A stretch of 16,201 nucleotides of DNA from Dongia_B sp035539215 (GTDB lineage: Bacteria > Pseudomonadota > Alphaproteobacteria > Dongiales > Dongiaceae). The stretch lies in NCBI GenBank assembly GCA_035539215.1, contig DATLIX010000011.1, positions 1 to 16,201 of the forward strand, in the 5' to 3' direction. The notes beneath the pieces are model-generated. The model searched no databases. It worked only from the letters and a program-made list of their open reading frames with translations, and was not told where the DNA came from. The translations under genes and the position numbers were made by a program. Positions 7,155 to 13,910 of the stretch are shown here, piece by piece (the first letter of the stretch is position 1; every line of letters begins with the position of its first letter).

Positions 7155-7865
7155 CTACTTAGACGGAAAATGTTTGGCACATATTTCGGTCATATCTTGA
7201 GCGCTCTTAGCTAGACCGACGACCGACCGCATACAAATTTCCACGCAACGATCAAGCATCTCATGGGCGTGCTTTTTGAATTGCTCATTACCCCAATTGT
7301 CATATGTCTTGCTGGCCATCACTAGATACATATGCTGCATCGCATTTGGATGCGATGATTCACAAAGATACTCGTAGTCGGCGAGGACTCCGCTATCGAG
7401 CTCTTCGAGATGGCGCACAAACTCCATGGTGCTAAATGACTTCACTGCGCTCATTTCGCCCCACGGCAGCAGTATGGGAGTCTTCGATCCTGTAGTTAGG
7501 CGAATGCACCTTTCAAAAGCTTTCTCATACTTCTCTTTGTCTTCGAGTTGCGCCGCGATCTCTAGACCAAAGCTGATCGCGGCGCGGTACTCCATAATCA
7601 AACGAATTTCTAGCGGCGCGCTGATTAGCATTCCGATAGACCATCGATGGATTAGTGAATCGAGAATTAATTGGACGACTTTAATGCCGCTCAGGACGAA
7701 CAAAGCGAGTTGAAGTATTGCGCGAGCCTTTTCATCAGGAGGCTCCGATAGAGGTACATCCGGAAAACCGCCGTACTTTTCCAGCGTGACTTCGTGTAAC
7801 TCTAATGCTTTTAAGATGCGAGGAACGTACTGTTCCGTTTCAACCTGCCACTGCTTTTGTGTCAT
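7155..7865 (-). CDS. Unrecognised 236-residue helical cargo protein
   Basis: I do not recognise the family with confidence. The ATG at 7865 is chosen because the longer open frame begins inside the upstream tRNA and its first residues (M-R-V-R-V-P-P-S-A-P) are simply the translated T arm and acceptor stem. The protein looks all-helical, with a hydrophobic stretch around 50-70 (I-L-Q-L-A-L-F-V-L-S-G-I-K-V-V-Q-L) and R88-L-I-M-E-Y-R94. A Y-E-Y-L-C-E-S-S-H-P-N motif lies at 164-174. This motif recalls the histidine region of HEPN-like or DUF5677-like proteins, but there is no clean R-x4-6-H. The gene starts 27 nt after the CCA of the intron-bearing tRNA and no promoter is visible between them, so co-transcription is likely. 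It is AT-richer than the host genes. Confidence 0.75.
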   Translation of the reverse strand: MTQKQWQVETEQYVPRILKALELHEVTLEKYGGFPDVPLSEPPDEKARAILQLALFVLSGIKVVQLILDSLIHRWSIGMLISAPLEIRLIMEYRAAISFGLEIAAQLEDKEKYEKAFERCIRLTTGSKTPILLPWGEMSAVKSFSTMEFVRHLEELDSGVLADYEYLCESSHPNAMQHMYLVMASKTYDNWGNEQFKKHAHEMLDRCVEICMRSVVGLAKSAQDMTEICAKHFPSK

Positions 7866-7892
7866 CGCCACAAACTCAATGTTTGTTTTAGT

Positions 7893-8188
7893 TGGTGCGG
7901 ACGGCGGGACTCGAACCCGCACTCCCTTGCGAGAAGCAGATTTTCATACCACTTCGACTTTCGCCGCCGCCCTTAAGCGTTTGTGGTCTGGACTATCCCT
8001 TCACCATAGCAATTTGCCTTAGGTGCCACCCGTCTAGTCTCTACACCTTCCTCGTCTGAGGCTTGGCTCGGGATTGGCTTCGACTTTCGTCATTAGCGTT
8101 CCCCGACTTTGAGCGGTTCTACTCTGCGAGTTTCCTCGCAGGCACTCCAATTAAAGTCTGCTGCGTCTACCGGTTTCGCCACGTCCAC
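7893..8188 (-). tRNA. tRNA-Leu(UAA) interrupted by a group I intron
   Basis: The 5' exon runs 8188-8154 and the 3' exon 7944-7893. Joined they give acceptor GTGGACG/CGTCCGC (one G-T wobble), a D arm GCG/CGC with A-A-C-C-G-G-T-A-G-A, and anticodon stem GCAGA/TCTGC. The loop is CTTAAAA (anticodon TAA), followed by a class II variable arm, a T arm GCGGG-TTCGAGT-CCCGC, discriminator A and an encoded CCA. Every stem pairs, so the gene looks functional once spliced. The sequence differs from the split host copy and from the orphan half at 6961, so it was imported rather than duplicated here. In its present place it can supply the UUA-decoding tRNA lost by disruption of the host gene. A standard tRNA search will miss it or report only fragments. 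Confidence 0.93.
7945..8153 (-). ncRNA. Self-splicing group I intron (IC3-like) in the tRNA-Leu anticodon loop
   Basis: The 209-nt intron sits between U34 and A35, the site used by tRNA-Leu(UAA) introns of cyanobacteria and plastids. At the 5' splice site exon ACUU pairs with intron GAGU, giving the required U-G wobble (P1). P2 is a 7-bp hairpin, CTGCGAG/CTCGCAG, closed by a GAAA tetraloop. The conserved core elements are recognisable: Q-like AATCCCGAGCCAAGCC, R-like AGAGACTAGACGGG and S-like AAGGGATAGTCC. GACTA and TAGTC form P7, and ACCAC/GTGGT near the end form P9. The last base is G (7945), the omega-G. There is no open reading frame, so no homing endonuclease. Splicing needs only guanosine and magnesium in related introns. 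I am confident of class; the subgroup is less sure. Confidence 0.92.
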
Positions 8189-8191
8189 TGA

Positions 8192-8219
8192 TTGTGCAAA
8201 TTGTGCAACGAGTGTGCAA
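8192..8219 (+). repeat. Three TTGTGCAA-like direct repeats beside the attachment end
   Basis: TTGTGCAA occurs at 8192-8199 and 8201-8208, and GTGTGCAA at 8212-8219, a spacing of 9 and 11 bp, about one helical turn. They lie between the replacement tRNA (start 8188) and the right attachment core (8276). Such phased repeats near a tRNA attachment site resemble integrase arm-type or excisionase sites. On the minus strand they read TTGCACAA and could also supply a -35 box for the tRNA. A 10-bp palindrome, TTATCGATAA (8228-8237), follows. Confidence 0.5.
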
Positions 8220-8275
8220 ACAGCAACTTATCGATAAAGCTTTGAATTTCAATCAGTATCTACAGAAGTGTTTGT

Positions 8276-8284
8276 TTTTAAGTC
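8276..8284 (+). repeat. Right copy of the 9-bp attachment core (TTTTAAGTC)
   Basis: This is identical and in direct orientation to 5269-5277. On the minus strand it is the end of the host 5' tRNA half: after the loop base A38 the next base is A instead of the T required by the tRNA, marking the junction with foreign DNA at 8275/8276. Confidence 0.85.
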
Positions 8285-8314
8285 CCTTGTGTCTACCAAT
8301 TCCACCAAGCGGGC
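8276..8314 (-). pseudogene. 5' half of the split host tRNA-Leu(UAA)
   Basis: Read on the minus strand from 8314, it shows acceptor strand GCCCGCT, a Leu-type D arm (G-G-T-G-G-A-A-T-T-G-G-T-A-G-A-C-A-C), anticodon-stem strand AGGGA and the loop CTTAAAA. It then runs into unrelated AT-rich sequence. It pairs perfectly with the 3' half at 5219-5275. Transcription from the host tRNA promoter (somewhere in 8315-8431, not clearly recognisable) would now read into the element and through the replacement tRNA 88 nt further on, possibly driving it. Confidence 0.92.
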
Positions 8315-8431
8315 TGCGCGATCGGCCTTGCGGCGATGCGGGTGACTGGCGGCTGTTCCTCTAGCATCCCCGGCCGCGCCCGTCCATAAGACGATCGCCG
8401 CTGGACCGGCTGTTCCCTTTGATCGGACGGC

Positions 8432-9229
8432 CTATTCCAGCGGCTCGCCGTCGATCGGATCGGCGCCGAGCTTGCGGATGATGACCCGCAATTCCCCGGC
8501 GGCGGCTTCCAGGCGGTCGCGGCTGGTGCCGCGCAGCACGAAGCTGGCGCCGTAGCGGCCCTGGCGGAAATAAGGGTAGGAGCCGATATCGAGATCGGCG
8601 TAGCGCTGCTGCAGCAGGCCGAGGTCATGGGCGATGACGCCTTCGCCGATATGGGCGCTGACGGTCAGCGAGAGGACCTTGTCGCCGCCGACCAGGCGGC
8701 CCTTCAGGCCGTCGAACATGGCCTGGCAGATGCGCGGCACACCGGCCAGCACATAGACGTTGCCGATCTGGAAACCGGGGGCGGCACTGACCGGGTTGTC
8801 GATCAAGGTCGCCCCGTCCGGCACATGGGCCATGCGCAGCCTGGCATCGGTCAGATGTTCCGGCCCGCCGTAATGGCGCGTCAGCAGATCGACCGCGCGC
8901 TCGTCGCGACGCAGCGCGACGCCGAAAGCCTTGGCGATGCAGTCGGCGGTGATATCGTCATGGGTGGGGCCGATGCCGCCGGTGGTGAAGACGTGATCAT
9001 AGGTCGCGCGCAGTTCGTCGATGGCAGCGATGATCCTGGCCTCGATATCCGGCACCACCCGCGCTTCCATCAGGCGGATGCCGATTTCGGTGAGACCGAC
9101 CGCCAGATAGTTGAGATTGGCATCGCGGGTTCGGCCGGAGAGGATCTCGTTGCCGATTACCAGCACGGCGGCGGTCACGATGCGCGGCGCCGGCCTGGCG
9201 GCGATATCGACGGTCATCTCGCTTGCCAT
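8432..9229 (-). CDS. CinA N-terminal-like (MoaB/MogA-fold) competence/damage-inducible protein
   Basis: The 265-residue product carries a molybdopterin-binding-like domain. It shows V-I-G-N-E-I-L-S-G-R-T-R-D-A-N near the N terminus and V-F-T-T-G-G-I-G-P-T-H-D-D-I-T, the two signatures of CinA/MoaB proteins. It lacks the C-terminal nicotinamide-nucleotide amidase domain of full-length CinA, as is usual for the short alphaproteobacterial form. The N-terminal CinA domain of relatives acts as an ADP-ribose or CoA-type pyrophosphatase, so a housekeeping nucleotide role is likely. The start at 9229 is chosen for the AGGTGG site 7 nt upstream. An ATG at 9247 that overlaps the preceding lipoprotein stop (ATGA) is a plausible alternative. 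The two genes are thus likely one transcript. Confidence 0.9.
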   Translation of the reverse strand: MASEMTVDIAARPAPRIVTAAVLVIGNEILSGRTRDANLNYLAVGLTEIGIRLMEARVVPDIEARIIAAIDELRATYDHVFTTGGIGPTHDDITADCIAKAFGVALRRDERAVDLLTRHYGGPEHLTDARLRMAHVPDGATLIDNPVSAAPGFQIGNVYVLAGVPRICQAMFDGLKGRLVGGDKVLSLTVSAHIGEGVIAHDLGLLQQRYADLDIGSYPYFRQGRYGASFVLRGTSRDRLEAAAGELRVIIRKLGADPIDGEPLE

Positions 9230-9243
9230 TACGTCACCACCTG

Positions 9244-9609
9244 TCATTTCACGGCCGTATAACCGGCCTCCGTCATGCATTGATTGACCAGATTGTCGTG
9301 GCGCTTGGCATCGCCGTAGGCATTGAGGTTCTGGCCGAGACTGGGCTTGATGCCGCTCACCGTGCCGCCATTCATCACCTGGACATCCTGCTGCACGCCG
9401 CGATCGCCGGCCATCTGCTGATCGGCATAACGCCGGCAGGCGCTGAGATCCTTGGCACGCTGATCCTCGTTGAGATTTGGCTTGGTCCAGACGGTGATCT
9501 TCTCGTCATGGGCGCAGCCCGCCAAGGCAAGCGGCAAGGTCGCGACAAGCGGCAGGACCGCAATGAGCGCGGCGGCACGCGGATGGCGAAACAGAGGCGA
9601 CATGGTCAT
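9244..9609 (-). CDS. Small lipoprotein, function unknown
   Basis: The 121-residue product begins with a lipoprotein signal: a basic start (R-H-P-R), a hydrophobic core (A-A-A-L-I-A-V-L-P-L-V-A-T-L-P) and the lipobox L-A-L-A-G-C with Cys32 as the lipid-modified residue. The mature part of about 90 residues has two further Cys (S-A-C-R-R-Y and N-Q-C-M-T) that could form a disulphide. Its C terminus, N-Q-C-M-T-E-A-G-Y, resembles small envelope proteins described as glycine-zipper or hypothetical lipoproteins, but I do not identify it. The ATG at 9609 has GGGAG close upstream; the ATG at 9603 is equally possible. It sits upstream of the CinA-like gene and is divergent from sfsA. Confidence 0.82.
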   Translation of the reverse strand: MTMSPLFRHPRAAALIAVLPLVATLPLALAGCAHDEKITVWTKPNLNEDQRAKDLSACRRYADQQMAGDRGVQQDVQVMNGGTVSGIKPSLGQNLNAYGDAKRHDNLVNQCMTEAGYTAVK

Positions 9610-9723
9610 CGAACTCCCGAAAGAGGGTGTAACTTGCCGCGAACGGCGGGTTGTTGCAACCATCTCCCGCCGCGGCGCGATCGGCGAGTCGCGGCTAATG
9701 CAGAGAACGTGCAAAGCTGCCCC

Positions 9724-10569
9724 ATGGATTATCCGACACCCCTCATTCCCGCCCGGCTGCTGCGCCGCTATAAGCGGTTCCTGGCCGATGTGATCCTGCC
9801 GGATGGCAGCGAGGCGATCGTGCATTGCCCCAATCCCGGCTCGATGCTGGGCTTGGCCGATGCCGGCACCGTTTGCTGGCTGAGCGATCACCGGGGCGGC
9901 AGCCGCAAGCTGCCCTTCGGCTGGGAACTGGCGGAACTCGTCGCACCGCTACAGACCACGCCGGCACAGGCCCCGCAGGCACAGGCCCCGCAAGCGCAGG
10001 CCGCGCCGGCAAAGATTGCGCCGCTGCCGGCCGCCCCAGGAGAGACAGGTGGGCGACATCTGGTCGGCATCAATACCGGTCATGCCAATATCATCGTCGC
10101 CGAGGCCCTGGCGGCCGGCAGGATCGCCGCCCTTGCCGGCTATGACGAGATCCGCCGCGAGGTGAAGGTCGGCAGCCGATCGCGTCTCGATTTCCAGCTG
10201 TTGCGCCAGCCAGGCGGACAATCCGGCCCGGCGCCAAGCTGCTTCGTCGAGGTAAAAAGCGTTACCTTGAGCCGGCACAGGGGGCTTGCCGAATTCCCCG
10301 ATGCCCCGACCACACGCGGCGCCCGGCATTTGACCGATCTCGCCGATCTGGCGGCGCAGGGTCACCGGGCGGTGCTGCTGTTCCTGGTGCAGCGGGACGA
10401 CTGCAGCCGGGTGTCCTGTGCCGCCGATATCGATCCCGCCTATGCCTCGACATTGCGTCAGGTCGCAGGCCAGGTGGACATACATGCCTATGGCTGTGCC
10501 TTCACTTGGACCGATGGCCGGCCTGCCGCCCTGTCATTGGCCGGAGAAATACCAGTCGAATTGCCCTAA
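9724..10569 (+). CDS. sfsA: SfsA family protein (sugar fermentation stimulation protein homologue)
   Basis: The 281-residue product has the SfsA fold: an N-terminal OB-like part (R-R-Y-K-R-F-L-A-D-V) with H-C-P-N-P-G-S-M at 34-41, and a C-terminal nuclease-like domain. That domain has S-R-L-D-F (153-157), F-V-E-V-K-S-V-T-L (Glu176 and Lys178, PD-(D/E)xK-type) and F-P-D-A-P-T-T-R-G-A-R-H-L (191-203). The protein binds DNA and was first linked to maltose metabolism in E. coli; its exact role is not settled. The ATG at 9724 matches the family N terminus, although no strong ribosome site is visible. It is about 40 residues longer than usual because of a Pro/Ala/Gln-rich insert at about 77-107, encoded by near-perfect 15-nt repeats. 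A probable short transcript precedes map. Confidence 0.93.
   Translation: MDYPTPLIPARLLRRYKRFLADVILPDGSEAIVHCPNPGSMLGLADAGTVCWLSDHRGGSRKLPFGWELAELVAPLQTTPAQAPQAQAPQAQAAPAKIAPLPAAPGETGGRHLVGINTGHANIIVAEALAAGRIAALAGYDEIRREVKVGSRSRLDFQLLRQPGGQSGPAPSCFVEVKSVTLSRHRGLAEFPDAPTTRGARHLTDLADLAAQGHRAVLLFLVQRDDCSRVSCAADIDPAYASTLRQVAGQVDIHAYGCAFTWTDGRPAALSLAGEIPVELP
9960..10005 (+). repeat. Tandem 15-nt repeats inside sfsA
   Basis: CAGGCCCCGCAGGCA-type units are repeated about three times and encode A-Q-A-P-Q repeats. They fall in a Pro/Ala/Gln-rich insert between the two SfsA domains, where most homologues have a short loop. Such an array can change length by slippage without breaking frame. Confidence 0.7.
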
Positions 10570-10697
10570 CCCCTTCAAAAATCAGCATTCGACCCCATAT
10601 CCAGGGCAGCCACCCTGCATCACGGATGACAGCGGCGTGTCGGCCCGCCAGGCAGCCACAAGCAGCCCGGCAAAGAGCAGCCTTGCGGTCTCGGGGG

Positions 10698-10725
10698 TTG
10701 CGCCGAACAGCCAGGGCTTTATGCT
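10698..10725 (+). promoter_or_regulatory. Possible promoter of map
   Basis: TTGCGC (10698-10703) and TATGCT (10720-10725) are spaced by 16 nt and would start transcription about 28 nt before the map ATG. The matches to consensus are partial. Nothing else is seen in the 190-nt gap. Confidence 0.3.
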
Positions 10726-10759
10726 AATTGCTTAGAGTTCGTTTCGAGGACAAAGGACC

Positions 10760-11584
10760 ATGCAGAAGCAGGATGTCGCCGACGACTGGGTCGACGACAA
10801 TCGCAAGATCAAGATCCACGACGCCGCTGCCTTCGAGGGCATGCGCAAGGCTGGCCGGCTGGCCGCCGAGTTGCTGGATTTCATCACGCCCCATGTCGTG
10901 CCCGGCGTCACCACCGACGAGCTGGACCGGCTCTGCCATGGCTTCACCCTCGATCACGGCGCCACGCCGGGGCCGCTGAACTATCGCGGCTATCCCCGCT
11001 CGATCTGTACCTCGATCAACCATGTGGTCTGCCACGGCATTCCCGGCCCCAAGAAGCTGATCGAAGGCGACATCCTCAATATCGACGTGACGCCGATCCT
11101 CGACGGCTGGTACGGCGACAGCAGCCGCATGTTCTATGTCGGCAAGGTCGGCGTGCAGGCGAAGAAGCTGGTCGATGCCACCTATGAGGCGATGATGCTG
11201 GGCATCCAGCAGGTAAAGCCCGGCAATACCGTGGGCGATATCGGGCATGCCATCCAGACCTACGCGGAGAAGCTCGGCTTTTCCGTGGTGCGCGATTTCT
11301 GCGGCCATGGCCTTGGCCGGGTGTTCCACGATTCCCCCAGCATCCTGCATTTCGGCCGGCCGAAATCCGGCCCGGTGTTGAAGACCGGCATGTTCTTCAC
11401 CATCGAACCGATGATCAATGCCGGACGCTACGAGGTGAAGATCCTGGATGACGGCTGGACCGCCGTCACCCGCGACAAGAAGCTCTCGGCGCAGTTCGAG
11501 CATTCGGTCGGCGTCACCGAGGACGGTGTCGAAATCTTCACGCTCTCACCCAAGGGCTGGGACAAGCCGCCCTATAACGCCTGA
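10760..11584 (+). CDS. map: Type I methionine aminopeptidase
   Basis: This cytosolic enzyme removes the initiator methionine from new proteins. The 274-residue product has all five metal ligands: Asp109 (N-I-D-V), Asp120 (Y-G-D-S-S), His183 (G-H-G-L-G), Glu216 (F-T-I-E-P-M) and Glu247 (F-E-H-S-V). His92 (C-H-G-I-P) is the substrate-contacting residue. Each ligand is offset by 12 from the E. coli enzyme, which reflects an N-terminal extension of 12 residues and no internal indels up to there. The ATG at 10760 follows AAAGGA. radC starts 12 nt after its stop, so the two are probably co-transcribed. The sfsA-map-radC order is one I associate with alphaproteobacteria. Confidence 0.97.
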   Translation: MQKQDVADDWVDDNRKIKIHDAAAFEGMRKAGRLAAELLDFITPHVVPGVTTDELDRLCHGFTLDHGATPGPLNYRGYPRSICTSINHVVCHGIPGPKKLIEGDILNIDVTPILDGWYGDSSRMFYVGKVGVQAKKLVDATYEAMMLGIQQVKPGNTVGDIGHAIQTYAEKLGFSVVRDFCGHGLGRVFHDSPSILHFGRPKSGPVLKTGMFFTIEPMINAGRYEVKILDDGWTAVTRDKKLSAQFEHSVGVTEDGVEIFTLSPKGWDKPPYNA

Positions 11585-11596
11585 TCCATCCGCATC

Positions 11597-12385
11597 ATGC
11601 AGCGCCCGCCACAGCTTCCCCTCGATCCAGTTCCGGCGAGGGAAGCTGAATTGTCGGAGAGCGCCGTTGCGCTCGACAACGAGCCGGCGCCGGCCATCGA
11701 CAAGCCGCATTGGCTCGGCCATCGCGAGCGCCTGCGCCAGAAGCTGCTGAGCGCCGGCCCCGAGGCCCTGGCGGAATATGAGATGCTGGAACTGGTGCTG
11801 ATGCAGGCCATTCCGCGCCGCGACACCAAGCCCCTCGCCAAGCAATTGATCGGCCGCTTCGGCTCCTTCGCCGCCGTGTTGGCCGCCGAACCTCCAGCGT
11901 TGCAGGAAGTGAAAGGCGTGGGCGACGGCGTCGTCGCCATGCTGAAGATCGTCCAGCATGCGGCCCAGCTGATGCAACGGCAATTGATCATCAAGCGGCC
12001 GGTGCTGGGTTCCTGGCAGCAATTGCTCGATTACTGCCACTCGGTGATGGCGCATGAAAAGGTCGAGCAGTTCCGCCTGATCTTCCTCGACGGCAAGAAC
12101 CGTCTGATCGCCGATGAACTGCAGAATATCGGCACCGTCAACCACGCCCCGGTCTATATCCGCGAGGTGGTGAAGCGGGCGCTGGAATTCCACGCGCTTG
12201 CCGTGATCATGGCCCATAACCACCCGACCGGCGATCCCACACCTTCGCGCGACGACATCCTGCTCACGCGTGAGATCAAGAAGGCGCTCGATCTGGTCGG
12301 CATCAAGCTCCACGACCATCTGATCATCGGCAAGGAAGGCCATGCCAGCCTACGCAGTCTGCGCGTCGTCGAGGGCTGGAACTAG
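11597..12385 (+). CDS. radC: RadC family JAB/MPN-domain protein
   Basis: The 262-residue protein has an N-terminal helix-hairpin-helix-like region (about 40-120, with V-K-G-V-G-D-G at 105-111). A C-terminal JAB/MPN domain carries the metal motif H207-N-H209-P-T-G-D-P-T-P-S-x-x-D220. RadC was named as a DNA repair protein, but that role is disputed. The JAMM-type metal site suggests a hydrolase whose substrate is unknown. A start at 11597 gives only a 12-nt gap after map and no clear ribosome site, which suggests coupling with map. The first 35 residues are poorly structured and Pro/Ala/Glu-rich. The family assignment is firm. Confidence 0.95.
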   Translation: MQRPPQLPLDPVPAREAELSESAVALDNEPAPAIDKPHWLGHRERLRQKLLSAGPEALAEYEMLELVLMQAIPRRDTKPLAKQLIGRFGSFAAVLAAEPPALQEVKGVGDGVVAMLKIVQHAAQLMQRQLIIKRPVLGSWQQLLDYCHSVMAHEKVEQFRLIFLDGKNRLIADELQNIGTVNHAPVYIREVVKRALEFHALAVIMAHNHPTGDPTPSRDDILLTREIKKALDLVGIKLHDHLIIGKEGHASLRSLRVVEGWN

Positions 12386-12430
12386 AGTTCGCACAAGAAG
12401 CCATCTCAGTCAGGGAACCGCGATCGCATC

Positions 12431-13870
12431 ATGGAACGTCACGCCAATCTCATTGCCGGCGACTGGATGGCCGGCCAGAGCGCCGTCACCAATGACAACC
12501 CCTCGGACCTCGACCAGCCGGTCGGCGACTATGACCTTGCCAGCGTGGCGCAGCTGAACGACGCCGTTGCCGCCGCCAAGGCGGCACAGCCGGCCTGGGG
12601 CGAAGCCTCGCCGCAGACCCGCTTCGATGCGCTCGACAAGATCGGCACGGAACTGCTGGCCCGCAAGGATGAACTCGGCCGCCAGCTCTCCAGCGAGGAA
12701 GGCAAGACGCTGGCCGAGGGCGCCGGCGAGGTGATGCGGGCCGGCCAGATCTTCAAATGGTTTGCCAGCGAGGCCCTGCGCGCCCATGGCGACAAGATGC
12801 AGGGCCTGCGCCCCGGTACGGAAATGGAGGCGACCCGCGAACCGCTGGGCGTCATCGGCGTCATCACGCCGTGGAATTTCCCGATCGGCGTCGCCTCCTG
12901 GAAGGTCGCCCCCGCCCTTGCCTTCGGCAACGCCGTGGTGCTGAAGCCGGCCGAACTGGTGCCGGCCAGCGCCTGGTCCCTGGCCGAAATCATCTCGCGG
13001 AGCGGCATCCCGGCCGGCGTCTTCAATCTCGTCATGGGCCATGGCAGCGAGGTGGGCGCCGCCCTCATCAATCACCGCCATGTCGCCGGCATCACCTTCA
13101 CCGGCTCGACCCGCACCGGCCGGGTGATCGCCGAAGCCGCCGCCAAGCGGTTCTGCCGCGTGCAATTGGAGATGGGCGGCAAGAACCCGCTGATCGTGCT
13201 GGAGGACGCCGATCTCGATCTCGCCGCCGAGGCCGCCTTCCAGGGCGCCTTCCTCGCGACCGGCCAGCGCTGCACCGCTTCCAGCCGGCTGATCGTGGTC
13301 GACAGCGTGCATGACGCCTTCGTCGCCAAGATCATCGAGCGCCTGAAGAAGGTGAAGATCGGTCATGCGCTCGACACCGAGACGCAGATCGGCCCTGTCG
13401 TCGATGAACGGCAGTTCAAGCAGGATCTCTCCTATCTGGAAATTGGCCGGCGGGAAGGCGCCAAACTCGCTTATGGCGGCGAGGTGCTGAGCCGCATGAC
13501 CCGCGGCCACTATCTCGACTGCGCCCTCTTCACCGAAACCAGGAACGAGATGCGGATCAACCGCGAGGAGATCTTCGGGCCGATCGCCGCCACCATCCGC
13601 GTGCGCGACTACGACGAGGCCCTGAGCGTCGCCAATGACACGGAATACGGCCTGACCGCCGCGCTCTTCACCCGCTCGCTGAAATATGCCAGCCACTTCA
13701 AGCGGCATATCGAAACCGGCTGCTGCGCGGTCAACCTGCCGACCGCCGGAGTCGATTACAACGCCCCCTTCGGCGGCCGCAAGAATTCGAGCTATGGCCC
13801 GCGTGAAACCGGCGAGATCGCCCGCGACTTTTTCACCATCCTGAAAACTTCTTACATCCGGCCGGCCTGA
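12431..13870 (+). CDS. NAD(P)-dependent aldehyde dehydrogenase, alpha-ketoglutaric semialdehyde dehydrogenase-like
   Basis: The 479-residue protein covers a whole ALDH. It has T-P-W-N149-F-P, the cofactor Lys172 (L-K-P-A-E), F-T-G-S-T at 223-227, the general base Glu247 (L-E-M-G-G-K-N), the catalytic Cys281 (G-Q-R-C-T) and E-I-F-G-P at 380-384. The C-terminal F-G-G-R-K-N-S-S-Y-G-P-R-E-T-G and the following F-F-T-I-L-K-T-S-Y-I-R-P resemble 2,5-dioxovalerate (alpha-ketoglutaric semialdehyde) dehydrogenases, the last step of non-phosphorylating pentose or hexarate breakdown. Related ALDHs act on other aldehydes, so the substrate is an inference. The ATG at 12431 lacks a good ribosome site; a GGGA lies 14 nt upstream. 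The gene follows radC by 45 nt. No sugar-pathway genes are next to it. Confidence 0.92.
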   Translation: MERHANLIAGDWMAGQSAVTNDNPSDLDQPVGDYDLASVAQLNDAVAAAKAAQPAWGEASPQTRFDALDKIGTELLARKDELGRQLSSEEGKTLAEGAGEVMRAGQIFKWFASEALRAHGDKMQGLRPGTEMEATREPLGVIGVITPWNFPIGVASWKVAPALAFGNAVVLKPAELVPASAWSLAEIISRSGIPAGVFNLVMGHGSEVGAALINHRHVAGITFTGSTRTGRVIAEAAAKRFCRVQLEMGGKNPLIVLEDADLDLAAEAAFQGAFLATGQRCTASSRLIVVDSVHDAFVAKIIERLKKVKIGHALDTETQIGPVVDERQFKQDLSYLEIGRREGAKLAYGGEVLSRMTRGHYLDCALFTETRNEMRINREEIFGPIAATIRVRDYDEALSVANDTEYGLTAALFTRSLKYASHFKRHIETGCCAVNLPTAGVDYNAPFGGRKNSSYGPRETGEIARDFFTILKTSYIRPA

Positions 13871-13910
13871 TCGATCTCAGGCCGAGGTGGCGCAAAGGAA
13901 CCGTACCATC

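Larger units (their letters stand above)
5278..8275. mobile_element. Integrated element(s) inside host tRNA-Leu(UAA), no integrase
   Basis: About 3 kb of clearly AT-richer DNA separates the two halves of a host tRNA-Leu(UAA) and is bordered by the 9-bp direct repeat. The content is an overlapping gene pair (5510-6945), an orphan 3' half of another tRNA-Leu (6961-7014), a long hairpin (7089-7139), a third gene (7155-7865), a complete intron-bearing tRNA-Leu(UAA) (7893-8188) and a short region with three TTGTGCAA-like repeats. No integrase, transposase or replication gene is seen, so the element is either a relic or is moved by an enzyme supplied elsewhere. The internal tRNA 3' half suggests two successive insertions. 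The boundaries are supported directly; the history is inference. Confidence 0.8.

Noticed and set aside
7866..7922. N-terminal extension of the third cargo gene, starting M-R-V-R-V-P-P-S-A-P
   Set aside because: These residues are the translated 3' part of the tRNA-Leu, a common annotation artefact.
9223..9723. Upstream extension of the sfsA frame
   Set aside because: It overlaps the lipoprotein gene on the other strand and has no SfsA similarity; the family N terminus fits the ATG at 9724.
12410..13708. 432-codon minus-strand open frame opposite the aldehyde dehydrogenase
   Set aside because: It lies wholly over a well-supported ALDH gene and shows only low-complexity composition.
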